A DNA stretch of 64,000 nt, taken from positions 9,623 to 73,622 of the forward strand of contig NZ_CP073584.1 in NCBI RefSeq assembly GCF_018200035.1, given 5' to 3'. Both the position numbers and the translations under genes were made by a program. Positions 1-8,418 of the stretch are shown one piece after another; position 1 is the stretch's first letter; each line of letters opens with the position of its first letter. This DNA comes from Sulfitobacter albidus. GTDB taxonomy: Bacteria > Pseudomonadota > Alphaproteobacteria > Rhodobacterales > Rhodobacteraceae. Under the pieces are notes generated by a model. The model made no database searches. It was not told the DNA's origin and was given only the letters and a program-made list of their open reading frames with translations.

Positions 1-405
1 GCCGACAATATGCGGATCTACCGCTTGCAGGCCGAAGATGGTGAACGTGCGATTGGGCGGTTGGTCTCTCAAGAACAGCTGATCAACGTTTATGCACGAC
101 TTGGGCTGGACAGTGACATCCAGATGGAACCAGACGACGTCCTGCGCGCCGTTATGGAGACACGAGCAACGCTGAGCCTTGTGAATGGGTTTCAGCTGCG
201 CCGTTCGCTTGTCATGGGCCAGCCTAGATTGGAAATCATCGGTGCCACGGGCACGATCCTTCCTGAGTTGAAAACCATGGGCTGCTTTACCGAAGTGATC
301 CAATGGAAGACGCGGGTGTTTCTGCCGTCAGTAAACACTGGTGCATTGGAAGCTCTTTTGGCGCGTTTCCCGGTTAGCACGGCTGTGGATGGCGCGGCGC
401 AATGA
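1..405 (+). CDS. Strawberry-notch-type helicase/methylase, C-terminal end (truncated by window edge)
   Basis: The reading frame is open from base 1, so this is only the last ~134 codons of a larger upstream gene; the ATG at 10 is an internal methionine. The MRIYRLQAEDGERAIGRLVS block resembles, from memory, the end of the very large strawberry-notch helicase/methyltransferase proteins on alphaproteobacterial plasmids, where the same neighbour (a toprim protein) follows. Its role in those plasmids is not established; DNA methylation or remodelling is inferred from the family. The stop overlaps the next start as ATGA (402-405), so the two are probably translationally coupled. Identification rests on a short piece plus context. 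Confidence 0.6.
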   Translation, partial: ADNMRIYRLQAEDGERAIGRLVSQEQLINVYARLGLDSDIQMEPDDVLRAVMETRATLSLVNGFQLRRSLVMGQPRLEIIGATGTILPELKTMGCFTEVIQWKTRVFLPSVNTGALEALLARFPVSTAVDGAAQ

Positions 406-1439
406 CAAGGCATGTTTCGATTGCTGAGATTTCAGCGAATCTTGGGGCGCGTGCAGAGAGTTTCTGCCGCGCCTATTTCGCGGAGGGACACCGTCAGGGC
501 AACTATTGGCAGGTTGGCAATACGTCAGGTGCTGCGGGCCGCAGTCTTGTGATCCGGTTGCTGGCCCAAGATGGCCGTAAGGCGGGTGGCTGGACAGACT
601 ACGCCACAGGTGAATTTGGCGATCTCATTGATCTGCTGCACGCCAAGCTTGGATCACGATCCCTGTGTGAGACACTTCTTGAGGCTCAGCATTTCCTTGG
701 AAACGCCCCGCTCCCTGATCAGCGGACATCCAAGAGGAAGTCGAAGGATGATGGTGCGGCCAATACCAAGCGCATTGCATCGGCACGCAAGCTCTTTGCC
801 GCTGGCAGGCCCATCTTGGGAACTGCAGCCGATGCCTATCTGTACGGTCGCGACATCGCACGATTTGGGCCTGCCTTGCGCTATCATCCTCGGGTCTACT
901 TTCGTGGTGCGGACACTGGTCGAGATCAGCCGCGCTACGCCCCTGCCCTTCTGGCGAAGATTACGGACAATCACGGCAATATCACAGGATGCGCACGGGC
1001 ATATCTCGACCCGATCACAGGTGGCATTGCAGACCTGAGCAACCCCAAACGGATACTGGGTCAACTTCATGGCAACGCCGTTCGGTTTTGGTCGGGGTCC
1101 AATCTGGGTGAACTCATTGTCGGCGAAGGTCTGGAGAACACGCTATCAGTTGGCACCGCTCTTCCAGAGTTCAACCTCGCGTCCTGTCTGACAGCCACGC
1201 ATCTTGGCCTCTTCATCTCACCACCAGGCGTCAAACGCATCTGGATTGCACGGGACAACGATGTGGCAGGAGAACGCGCCGCGCAAACCCTCGCATCCAA
1301 ACTGGCATCATCGGGCATTGAGTGTCAGTGCCTCGTCCCAAAGCTTAGCGATTTCAACGAAGATCTTTTGGCATTTGGCAAGGGCGCGCTTCGCAACACT
1401 TTGCTCTCGGCCATGAAGATGGAAGGTCTATCTAGTTGA
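402..1439 (+). CDS. Toprim domain-containing protein (plasmid primase-like)
   Basis: 345 aa. An N-terminal region includes GGWTDYATGEFGDLIDL (about residues 65-80), typical of toprim proteins carried by alphaproteobacterial conjugative elements. The C-terminal toprim fold shows the glutamate motif IVGEGLEN near residue 238 and the DxD motif IARDNDVAGE near residue 282, which bind metal in primases and topoisomerases. I see no zinc-binding cysteine cluster, so full primase activity is not certain. Start chosen at the ATG overlapping the upstream stop (ATGA). Likely works with the upstream helicase in plasmid DNA metabolism or establishment; that role is inferred. Confidence 0.75.
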   Translation: MTRHVSIAEISANLGARAESFCRAYFAEGHRQGNYWQVGNTSGAAGRSLVIRLLAQDGRKAGGWTDYATGEFGDLIDLLHAKLGSRSLCETLLEAQHFLGNAPLPDQRTSKRKSKDDGAANTKRIASARKLFAAGRPILGTAADAYLYGRDIARFGPALRYHPRVYFRGADTGRDQPRYAPALLAKITDNHGNITGCARAYLDPITGGIADLSNPKRILGQLHGNAVRFWSGSNLGELIVGEGLENTLSVGTALPEFNLASCLTATHLGLFISPPGVKRIWIARDNDVAGERAAQTLASKLASSGIECQCLVPKLSDFNEDLLAFGKGALRNTLLSAMKMEGLSS

Positions 1440-1756
1440 AAGTAATACATGAACATTGGGTTCTGGCGTTTCTCGTGGCATGCGTTCCAGCGCGTTCAAT
1501 CTGATCCCGTTTGGATAAGGGGAGCGATGGGCCAACGGGTCGGAGCTGAGTGCTCCTCGCCCAAACCGCAATGCGCCCCCAACAGAAAATTCCCCTGCCC
1601 CGCCAAAGAAAGAAGGCGGGCCATTCCGCGCGGAGCAATTTTCTGCCGTGGCCGCATTCTCCGCTGCGCTGCGATCCCAAGGGATGCGGCCCGGTCGCCG
1701 CCGGCCCTGTTATCGCCCCATCCAAATCGGGTCAGATCAAACAGAGGAACAAGACC
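1440..1756 (+). other. Long leader without a gene, upstream of the DUF2493 gene
   Basis: 317 bases without a convincing gene. Open frames run through it, but none has a good start or ribosome site, and the neighbouring protein similarity begins at 1757. It contains the structured block at 1592-1670, which recurs at 20329-20407, and the 12-mer TCGCCCCATCCA at 1713-1724, which also occurs at 20294-20305 in the other leader. A ribosome-binding sequence (AGAGGAAC) lies at 1742-1749. Confidence 0.6.
1592..1670 (+). promoter_or_regulatory. Structured leader element, copy 1
   Basis: Stem CCCGCC (1599-1604) pairs with GGCGGG (1615-1620) around a 10-base purine-rich loop. A second possible stem is GCGGAG (1630-1635) with CTCCGC (1659-1664). 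A gap-free hand alignment with 20329-20407 gives 52 of 79 identical bases. The first stem changes in a compensatory way (G-C here, A-T in the other copy), which argues for an RNA structure rather than a protein-coding or DNA site. Probably a cis-acting RNA controlling the DUF2493 gene; the function is unknown. Confidence 0.6.
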
Positions 1757-2671
1757 ATGCCCCTTCAAGACAAAACCAACCCCGAAGATCACGGCCTCAC
1801 GTCCGCAATCCTCGATCACCTCGCCCTTCATGGCGCAAAGCCAGGACCAGATGAAATCGATCATCGCCCCCTGCCCCAGCCAGATCAGGTCGAACTCGCC
1901 ATGGCGACGCTTTTTGACACCACCATCAGCTTGCTCGATGACAGCCAGTTGGAAGACAACCTCGAAGAAATGCTCTGGTCCCTCACTTCCCTGTTTCATC
2001 GCCGTCTGACCCATCTGCAAAGACGCCTTGATGACAATGAATGCGAGGTCCGTGACAGCATGAGCACACAGGACGGCTCCGAAGTTGCCTCAGTCGAGCT
2101 GGAACGGCTGCAAATGGTCGGGCTAAAGCTCTGGGATCATCGTGACGCCTTTGAGCAAATGCGTGATCTGGCCTGTGACCATTTCTCAGCGGCGACAGGC
2201 TCGCCATGGATGCCCCGCACCGGATCGAAGGTTTCGCACAGGAGTCTGACATCCGCCGTTGTGGACAGTCGGGCGTTTTTGTCGGCCAAGCGACGTAAAG
2301 AGATCGAAGTGCATTGCCCGGAAGGTACCCGCATCGCCTTCTCTGGCGGGGACTATCAAGCTTACGATCTCATTTGGTCAGTTCTTGATGCCACGCGAGA
2401 GAAATACCCCGACATGGTTTTGCTACATGGTGGCACGCCCAGGGGAGCAGAGATGATCGCAGCACGTTGGGCAGATGCACGCGGCGTGACGCAGGTGGTG
2501 TTTAAGCCTGACTGGAAAAGCCATGGCAAAGCCGCTCCATTCAAGCGCAACGACAAGATGCTGGAGATTCTACCTCAAGGTCTCATCGCGACACCTGGGT
2601 CGGGCATTACCGAGAATATCGTCGACAAGGCACGCAAGCTCGGGATCCGGGTGAAAAGGATTGGGGTGTAG
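1757..2671 (+). CDS. DUF2493 domain-containing protein (SLOG-like nucleotide-binding fold)
   Basis: 304 aa from the ATG at 1757 (MPLQDKTNPED), preceded by AGAGGAAC; the open frame extends further upstream but through the leader RNA. The C-terminal ~115 residues hold the DUF2493 features: RIAFSGGDYQAYDLIW near residue 192 and VLLHGGTPRGAEMIAARWA near 220, a Rossmann-like nucleotide-binding region of the YpsA/SLOG type. The N-terminal half is helical and acidic with no motif I recognise. Such genes sit beside toprim/helicase genes on alphaproteobacterial plasmids. SLOG proteins can sense or process nucleotide-derived ligands; no specific substrate can be assigned. Confidence 0.8.
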   Translation: MPLQDKTNPEDHGLTSAILDHLALHGAKPGPDEIDHRPLPQPDQVELAMATLFDTTISLLDDSQLEDNLEEMLWSLTSLFHRRLTHLQRRLDDNECEVRDSMSTQDGSEVASVELERLQMVGLKLWDHRDAFEQMRDLACDHFSAATGSPWMPRTGSKVSHRSLTSAVVDSRAFLSAKRRKEIEVHCPEGTRIAFSGGDYQAYDLIWSVLDATREKYPDMVLLHGGTPRGAEMIAARWADARGVTQVVFKPDWKSHGKAAPFKRNDKMLEILPQGLIATPGSGITENIVDKARKLGIRVKRIGV

Positions 2672-2917
2672 TTTGGGGAAACTTGGCTGCTGCGCCTTGT
2701 TGGTCTTGCGACCCCCCTGCCCCGCTGTTGGGGCCAAAGAATCGGCTTCACGATTCGATGGCTTTGACGTCGAACCGTCACAAGTTCTGCCGACTGATGT
2801 CGGAATGCAGTAAACTTGGCCGCCATTGTAACAAACAGCATTTTGCATTCTTTAGATACATCTGCGTTGGGCGTGGCGTAGAGGGCTTGAGCGGAAGGTT
2901 GCGATTTCAAGCGCGCC

Positions 2918-2933
2918 TTTTGACAGCCGTGCA
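2918..2933 (+). repeat. Copy 1 of the TTTTGACAGCCGTGCA motif
   Basis: TTTTGACAGCCGTGCA matches exactly the two copies between repA and repB (from 4422 and 4444). Its presence on both sides of repA suggests a binding site for RepA or RepB. The TTGACA core could also serve as a -35 box, but I see no well-spaced -10. Confidence 0.55.
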
Positions 2934-3035
2934 AGTGCCAAAAATTTTTTAAATACAATAGATTATCTTATATTCATGCTGTGAGCGTCTCGCTGGAAAC
3001 GGCGTCTCAATCGAACAGGGTTGGCCAGATTTAGT

Positions 3036-3049
3036 GTACGTATACGCAC
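3036..3049. promoter_or_regulatory. Imperfect palindrome GTACGTATACGCAC, possible parS
   Basis: Centred on the perfect 8-base palindrome CGTATACG, and symmetric outwards except for one mismatched pair. Short group-specific palindromes near repA act as RepB centromere sites in Rhodobacterales repABC plasmids. I noticed only this copy. Confidence 0.4.
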
Positions 3050-3203
3050 GCGGCACTGTCACTAGCGGTCCAAACAAGTCCATGCCGATAACCATGTCCT
3101 CTACGACTGTGAGAGAAAATCGTTGTGGATAAGTCATTTCCGCGTTAAGTCACAGTTTAATGAGGTAAATCGCGCAAAAAGCGATATTAGGCGAGGGCGC
3201 AGG

Positions 3204-4421
3204 ATGGGATCACGACCATTCCAAGGTAACGATGGGGGTATTCCCTTCGATGAAATCATTCTCCAGCAAGGAGAACTGATTTCTGACCGCCTCAATATAT
3301 TGCGTCAGCAGCAGTATCCACCCAATGCCCAAAAGGGATTGCGCCAGTTTTCCTTGGCAGAGGTTGCCTACTTCCTCGGTGTGACGCAATCGACTATCAA
3401 AAAGCTACATCTCGAAGGCAAAGGCCCGGATCCTGAGACCTCCTCGTCCGGACGCCGCTCCTATTCTGCTGAGCAAATGTTGGAGTTGCGTGCTTATCTC
3501 GATGCCAATGGGCGTCCCGGCAAACGTCGTTACTTGCCTGGCCGGTCTGAAGGTGATGAGCTTCATGTTATATCGGTCGTCAATTTCAAAGGTGGTTCCG
3601 GCAAAACAACCACTGCCGCGCATCTTGCCCAGCACCTCGCCCTCAAAGGGCATCGCGTGTTGGCGATCGACCTAGATCCGCAAGCGTCGCTGACCGCGCT
3701 CCATGGCATTCAGCCTGAATTAGACTCTGTTTCTTCGCTGTATGAGACATTGCGCTACGACGATGAGCGCCGTCCGATCAGCACAGTCATTCAGCCTACC
3801 AATTTTCCGAACCTGGATATTGTGCCAGCGAGTCTCGATCTTCAGGAATACGAGTATGACACACCAGTAGCTCTCACGAGCCGCGACCCGTCTGAAGGTC
3901 GGGCCTTCTTCACACGCATTTCGAAAGCTCTCGAGGAAGTCGATGATCGCTACGATGTTGTGGTGATCGACTGCCCTCCCCAGCTGGGATATCTGACTCT
4001 AACTGCTCTAACAGCGTCTACTTCTGTGTTGGTAACCGTGCATCCCCAGATGTTGGATGTGATGTCCATGAGCCAGTTTCTCCTCATGCTCGGCGGTATC
4101 CTTCAGACCATCCGCGAAGCGGGTGCGGAGATGAAACTGAAGTGGTTCCGATATCTCGTCACACGTTTTGAGCCGACGGACGGACCCCAGAAGCAGATGG
4201 TCGGGTTTTTGCAGGCCATGTTTCCAGATCAGATGCTCGGGGCGCAGATGGTGAAGTCCACTGCAATCTCTGATGCTGGGATCACAAAGCAGACGCTTTA
4301 TGAAGTTGAACGCGCGCAGTTTGTACGCTCGACCTATGACCGCGCAATCACGTCATTGAACGCCGTGAATGACGAAATCGTTGATCTTGTACATCAAGCG
4401 TGGGGGCGCGATCTGCCATGA
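3204..4421 (+). CDS. repA: RepA, ParA-type partition ATPase of repABC
   Basis: 405 aa from the ATG at 3204; the frame is open upstream but similarity to RepA begins here. Residues ~50-75 form a helix-turn-helix (VAYFLGVTQSTIKKLHLEGK). The deviant Walker A of ParA ATPases, FKGGSGKTTTAAHLA, lies at ~128-142, and the Walker B-type region VVVIDCPPQLGYLTL follows near 252. RepA drives segregation with RepB and represses the operon. It is followed by two direct repeats and repB, the standard order. Full length for the family. Confidence 0.95.
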   Translation: MGSRPFQGNDGGIPFDEIILQQGELISDRLNILRQQQYPPNAQKGLRQFSLAEVAYFLGVTQSTIKKLHLEGKGPDPETSSSGRRSYSAEQMLELRAYLDANGRPGKRRYLPGRSEGDELHVISVVNFKGGSGKTTTAAHLAQHLALKGHRVLAIDLDPQASLTALHGIQPELDSVSSLYETLRYDDERRPISTVIQPTNFPNLDIVPASLDLQEYEYDTPVALTSRDPSEGRAFFTRISKALEEVDDRYDVVVIDCPPQLGYLTLTALTASTSVLVTVHPQMLDVMSMSQFLLMLGGILQTIREAGAEMKLKWFRYLVTRFEPTDGPQKQMVGFLQAMFPDQMLGAQMVKSTAISDAGITKQTLYEVERAQFVRSTYDRAITSLNAVNDEIVDLVHQAWGRDLP

Positions 4422-4461
4422 TTTTGACAGCCGTGCAGATTGGTTTTGACAGCCGTGCAGA
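4422..4461 (+). repeat. Two direct 18-bp repeats between repA and repB
   Basis: TTTTGACAGCCGTGCAGA occurs at 4422-4439 and again at 4444-4461, 22 bases apart (two helical turns), directly after the repA stop. The first 16 bases also occur at 2918-2933. Such spacing suggests co-operative binding on one DNA face. A partition site between repA and repB is known in some repABC plasmids; assignment as centromere or operator is inference. Confidence 0.65.
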
Positions 4462-4493
4462 CGGCCTGGTTTGCAAGCATTTGGGAGAGCAAC

Positions 4494-5489
4494 ATGGCTA
4501 GAAAAGATCTGTTGAAATCCGTGATGGGTGACACCGCTCAGAGTACGTCTGGATCTGAACGCTCCAGCTACGCAATGCGCGGCGCATCAAAATCAATGAA
4601 GGTCTCCATCGATAGCCTTGCCGAAAACTCGAAGCGTTTGCTCGAAGGCGAGACTATCGTCGAGATCGATACCGATCTCATCGATGCATCGTTCGTCAAT
4701 GATCGTCTGAGCGGCGATGACGACGCCTTCGATGAGCTGAAGAGTTCGATCGCGGCAAGCGGTCAAGATACGCCGGTTCTATTGCGTCCGCATCCAGAAA
4801 CCTCTGGCAGGTACATGATTGTCTTTGGGCATCGCCGTGTGCGTGTCGCGCGGGCGCTAGGCCGTCCAGTCCGAGCAGTCGTCAAAGACATGGACGATGT
4901 CGCGCATGTTCTCGCACAAGGCCAGGAGAATACGGCTCGGGCTGATTTGTCGTTCATTGAAAAAGCTCTGTTTGCGAAGAACCTTCGCGACCTTGATCAA
5001 GACAAAGATATTATTCAGCAAGCCTTGACAATCGATGGAACGCTCTTGTCGCGCATGCTCTCAGTCGCGAGCACCGTTCCCGAGCACCTAATCGAAGCGA
5101 TTGGGCCAGCCAAACAGATCGGCCGTGATCGTTGGGAAGATTTCAAGAAGCTGATGGCCGAAAAAACCAATCTCAAGGTGGCGGATCGCATCTTGGCGAC
5201 AGATGGCTTTGATCAGCTTGATAGCGATACGAAATTTGAGATTTTGCACAGCAAGGTGGCCGAGGCGGGCAGGGTGCCCAAACGGCGGAGCGCCAAGGCA
5301 GCGCCAGCAAAACGCACCTGGACGGCTGGAGAAGGCCGTATCAAGGGCGTCGTTGGTCGCGCAGGTCGCGCTTACAACATCTCGCTGACATCTAAGGATT
5401 CCGCTGGGTTTGGGGAGTTTCTCTCGGAGAACCTCGATCAACTCTATGCGGATTATCTCGCTCAATCTGAGGAGACATCGACAACATGA
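4494..5489 (+). CDS. repB: RepB, ParB-type partition protein of repABC
   Basis: 331 aa from the ATG at 4494 (MARKDLLKSVMGD, a typical RepB beginning), preceded by GGGAGAG; the frame could start further upstream but would read through the direct repeats. The ParB box is present: LLRPHPETSGRYMIVFGHRR near residues 97-116, then RADLSFIEKALFAKNL leading into the helix-turn-helix. RepB binds the plasmid centromere and recruits RepA. The C-terminus is basic and then acidic, as usual. It sits between repA and repC. Confidence 0.94.
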   Translation: MARKDLLKSVMGDTAQSTSGSERSSYAMRGASKSMKVSIDSLAENSKRLLEGETIVEIDTDLIDASFVNDRLSGDDDAFDELKSSIAASGQDTPVLLRPHPETSGRYMIVFGHRRVRVARALGRPVRAVVKDMDDVAHVLAQGQENTARADLSFIEKALFAKNLRDLDQDKDIIQQALTIDGTLLSRMLSVASTVPEHLIEAIGPAKQIGRDRWEDFKKLMAEKTNLKVADRILATDGFDQLDSDTKFEILHSKVAEAGRVPKRRSAKAAPAKRTWTAGEGRIKGVVGRAGRAYNISLTSKDSAGFGEFLSENLDQLYADYLAQSEETSTT

Positions 5490-5497
5490 CCTGAGGC

Positions 5498-5551
5498 AAA
5501 AGAAAAGCCCCCAAGCCAAAGCGGCCCGAGAGCTTATCCGATTGATTAGAC
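5498..5551 (-). ncRNA. Antisense counter-transcribed RNA of the repB-repC spacer (inc-alpha type)
   Basis: On the minus strand a promoter (5558-5586) precedes ~54 bases ending in a terminator: AAGCTCTC (complement of 5528-5535) pairs with GGGGGCTT (complement of 5505-5512) using G-U pairs, followed by TTTTCTTTT. A short antisense RNA in exactly this spacer is a hallmark of repABC plasmids. It limits RepC synthesis and determines incompatibility. Length and position agree; the RNA itself is predicted. Confidence 0.75.
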
Positions 5552-5557
5552 ACCTAC

Positions 5558-5586
5558 TGGATACCGCTCCCGCGAATCACTGTCAA
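5558..5586 (-). promoter_or_regulatory. Promoter of the repB-repC antisense RNA
   Basis: Read on the minus strand: TTGACA (complement of 5581-5586), 17 bases, then TATCCA (complement of 5558-5563). This is a near-consensus sigma-70 arrangement pointing back towards repB. Confidence 0.75.
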
Positions 5587-5622
5587 CGAAAGAACGTCGA
5601 TTAGGCGAACGGGACCCTTTTG

Positions 5623-5644
5623 CCTCCACAAACCACGGAGGTGA
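5623..5644 (+). promoter_or_regulatory. repC ribosome-binding site buried in a hairpin
   Basis: CCTCC (5623-5627) can pair with GGAGG (5637-5641), the core of the repC Shine-Dalgarno sequence GGAGGTGA (5637-5644), ten bases before the ATG at 5654. This fits the known repABC mechanism, in which the antisense RNA changes leader folding so that the repC ribosome site is hidden. Confidence 0.7.
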
Positions 5645-5653
5645 AATACAGGC

Positions 5654-6952
5654 ATGACACAGAGCGGTTGGCGCAAGCCGACGCCGGAACTTCTACAAGC
5701 TGAACGGTTTGCAGAAGTCGGCGAACAGTTAACTATACCCAAAACACGAGCGATCGTTGCAACGAAGAAAGTTGCTGCGGCCATTGGATTGAAATCCCAA
5801 GATTTGCTTCTTCTCGATACTTTTGGGGCTGTCACACAGCCTCAAGACTGGGAGCGGGGCAGGCGGCCTATTGTTTGGGCTTCAAACCACTTTCTGATGG
5901 AACAGACGGGGTTCTCCTTGGCCACACTGAGGCGCCATGTTCGGCGGCTTTGCGAGGTTGGGGTGATTTCTATGAAAGACAGCCCGAACGGTAAGCGTTG
6001 GGGGCGTAGAGATGCGGATGGTGTGATTGTCGAGGCCTATGGCTTTGATCTGGCACCTATGGCCGCGCGTGCAGAAGAGTTTGAAGCGCTCTATAAGCAT
6101 CTTCAAGCCGAGAGGGCGCTCTGTGCATCCCTGCGCAATGCGATCACGGTAACCCGCCGCATGATCCGCGCAAAGATCGAGAAGGCGCTGGATGCGGGCC
6201 TGCGTGGACCTTGGGCAAACCTTCAGGACGTGTTCAGAGAGCTTCTTGAGGGGCTTCCAGCGCGATCTGAGAGGGCAGGGGGCCTTGAGAGCTATCTGGA
6301 CCGTATCAAGGCATTCTCAGCTTCCGTTGAGCAATCTTTTGAAATGGCCTTCGATTGGCCGGCTGAAAGTGATGCTGAACACACTACGGCGGCAAGCAGG
6401 AGATCAATGAAAACTACAAATATGAAACCCACGAGTCTCGAGAATGACCCCCACATACTAACTACAAATGAACCTAATTCTGTAATTAGTAATCGCTTTG
6501 AAACAAAGCACACGGCGGCCGTTGTGCCAGAACGGCGTAGGACCGAGCCAGTTGAAAGGCTAGAAGAGGTCGATCTTGATATCAGCTGGAGCACACATGG
6601 CACCAAGCGGGGATCTGACATTGATATCCCGATGTTGATGGCTTCCTGTCCGCATTTTGCCGAGATGGCGCGAAGTACCCAAGGTTACATGCGGGATTGG
6701 AACGACGTACATCGTGCTGCTGCGGCCTTGCGGCCAATCGTTGGGATCTCCGAGGATGCATGGAATGTGGCAAACAAAGTGCTTGGACCAGCGGTTGCGG
6801 CTGCCTCCATCGCGCTCATTCTCGACAAATCTACGAACGGTGAAGTCAAATCGCCTGGAGGCTACCTCCGTGGCCTCGTTGAACGCGCACAAATTGGAGA
6901 GCTGCATCTCGACCGCAGTTTTTATGGTCGTTTAAACGCGGCAGGGACGTAG
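5654..6952 (+). CDS. repC: RepC, replication initiator of repABC
   Basis: 432 aa, starting at an ATG behind GGAGGTGA. The beginning (MTQSGWRKPTPELLQAER) and the segment RRPIVWASNHFLMEQTGFS with a following winged-helix (SLATLRRHVRRLCEVGVIS) are characteristic of RepC. In this family the origin of replication lies inside repC itself. The C-terminal domain (from about 340) is helical, as in relatives. Expression is probably limited by the antisense RNA and hairpin upstream. Length is normal and the frame is intact, so the replicon looks functional. Confidence 0.95.
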   Translation: MTQSGWRKPTPELLQAERFAEVGEQLTIPKTRAIVATKKVAAAIGLKSQDLLLLDTFGAVTQPQDWERGRRPIVWASNHFLMEQTGFSLATLRRHVRRLCEVGVISMKDSPNGKRWGRRDADGVIVEAYGFDLAPMAARAEEFEALYKHLQAERALCASLRNAITVTRRMIRAKIEKALDAGLRGPWANLQDVFRELLEGLPARSERAGGLESYLDRIKAFSASVEQSFEMAFDWPAESDAEHTTAASRRSMKTTNMKPTSLENDPHILTTNEPNSVISNRFETKHTAAVVPERRRTEPVERLEEVDLDISWSTHGTKRGSDIDIPMLMASCPHFAEMARSTQGYMRDWNDVHRAAAALRPIVGISEDAWNVANKVLGPAVAAASIALILDKSTNGEVKSPGGYLRGLVERAQIGELHLDRSFYGRLNAAGT

Positions 6953-7116
6953 CGTATTCCCAACGAAAAATTTCAAACGCAGGATCGTGTGCATCAATAT
7001 CCGGGACGTAAATTTGGAGAAGCGGCTGTCTGGTGTGTGCTAAAGCCTTTTGTGGAGATGACGAAGATAAGTGAAGCCTCGGTGAAGTCATTTGCGCCCA
7101 TCTTCTAAGTCACTGT

Positions 7117-8418
7117 TTATGAAGAAACTTTGTTGAGGCATGACACGACTAATCCGTTGAGTGCCTTTCGGTGACCAACTGCTGAGCCGGATACGTCAAT
7201 CGTAGCTAAAGACAATTTTTCTTCCGCACCCACCGAAGCAACCGAGTAATGTTGTATAATTGGGTTCTCTGGCAGACCATTGTGGTGGGGATACAGGAGC
7301 ATAATATTTGGGCAATGATAAAGCTGCCCGTATGCCATCATTTGATATACATCTGATTGGCTTACGCCTTGTTTTGGGTCATCAATACGCGGCGTCATAC
7401 GTTTCCATTTTGTGTCGATAATGAGAACGATTTGATCGTTCTTACGTATAATCAGATCTGGCCGCGTCCGAAATCGACCCGTGTTGCTCTCGTATAGGCA
7501 ATCTCGCTGCCCTCCCTGCGTAGAGGCGCTAAGTCCTGTTCCGGCAAGTGCACGAGTGAGGAGGCGAGCGATGTACTTTTCAAAAAGGACATTCATCTCA
7601 AAGAGAATTGCATGGCCGTCAATTTTGCCGGAGCTTGTTTGCTGATGGCGGTTGGACAGAAAAAGTTGAGCAAGTGAGAGGAGATCACGCCAGCGCTGGT
7701 TTGTTCTATCCAGCGTGATCTGATCCCAGCGAAGTGCGTTAGGCGGAACGTCGGCAACATCGGCGTAGACGAAGCTTAATTCGCGAAGCTTCCGCTGGTT
7801 GTCTGTTGCCTGGGTTAATCGCGTGAGCTTATTGACTGTAGCCTTCATAATTTGGTTGAGCGCAATGTTTGGCGAAAGTGCGTCGAAGCGGCAGGCAAGT
7901 TTTTGAGGTGAGATGGCAAGTGTCGAGAACTGCCGTGTCACGTCCAGATTGCCTCTTAATGCTGGGAGGTCATCTTCATGTTCTAGATACTGGCGTGGCA
8001 TTCCTTGACGCACAGCATCAGCGAGCTTTCCGGAGAAAAGGCGGATCAAAATCTCCAACACTGTATCTCGTTGCCAACCTAGGTTCGTCAACGCTCCCAA
8101 CTCGATCGGCAGATCATAGGCCACTGCTAACATGTGGATTAGACGATGTCGCAACGTGGCGTTCGTAACGCCCTCTTCATCCGCACTTTCTATCTTAGGC
8201 AAAATTTCAAGCTGACATCCGGGGGTTGCGATCACCCCAACAACTCCGCGCGCGCGCAGTCCCTTTCTGCCGTGCTCTAAAACCCCTTCGCCCCGACGTC
8301 CGGCAAACAAAGAAGTCTGAGCGACGGCCACTATACCGTCTGCAAGCGCTTCGGGGATCTCAGTATCATCGCTGCCATAGGCAATGCGTTGCCACTCGCA
8401 GATCGTACGACGTATCAT
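7117..8418 (-). CDS. mcrC: McrC family nuclease subunit
   Basis: 433 aa. McrC supplies the endonuclease to the McrB motor in modification-dependent (type IV) restriction. The PD-(D/E)XK core is visible: FRTRPDLIIRK near residue 318 and VLIIDTKWKRM near 331 (the catalytic D...DxK). The N-terminal half shows McrC features such as GVVGVIATPGCQLEILPKI near residue 60. Its ATG overlaps the mcrB stop (ATGA, 8415-8418), so it is the last gene of the operon that starts at the AddB-like gene. Intact and of usual length. Confidence 0.9.
   Translation of the reverse strand: MIRRTICEWQRIAYGSDDTEIPEALADGIVAVAQTSLFAGRRGEGVLEHGRKGLRARGVVGVIATPGCQLEILPKIESADEEGVTNATLRHRLIHMLAVAYDLPIELGALTNLGWQRDTVLEILIRLFSGKLADAVRQGMPRQYLEHEDDLPALRGNLDVTRQFSTLAISPQKLACRFDALSPNIALNQIMKATVNKLTRLTQATDNQRKLRELSFVYADVADVPPNALRWDQITLDRTNQRWRDLLSLAQLFLSNRHQQTSSGKIDGHAILFEMNVLFEKYIARLLTRALAGTGLSASTQGGQRDCLYESNTGRFRTRPDLIIRKNDQIVLIIDTKWKRMTPRIDDPKQGVSQSDVYQMMAYGQLYHCPNIMLLYPHHNGLPENPIIQHYSVASVGAEEKLSLATIDVSGSAVGHRKALNGLVVSCLNKVSS

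Larger units (their letters stand above)
2672..3203 (+). other. Gene-free region upstream of repA
   Basis: 532 bases without a supported gene, separating the DUF2493 gene from the replication cassette. It contains a single copy of the TTTTGACAGCCGTGCA motif (2918-2933), an AT-rich patch at 2942-2982 that is the best place for the repA promoter, and an imperfect palindrome at 3036-3049. As the 5' side of a repABC operon it is expected to carry partition and autoregulation sites. Confidence 0.5.

Noticed and set aside
1449..2020. Overlapping frames on both strands across the 1440-1756 leader
   Set aside because: The sequence similarity between the two leaders keeps stem pairing rather than codons, so an RNA element explains it better than a protein.
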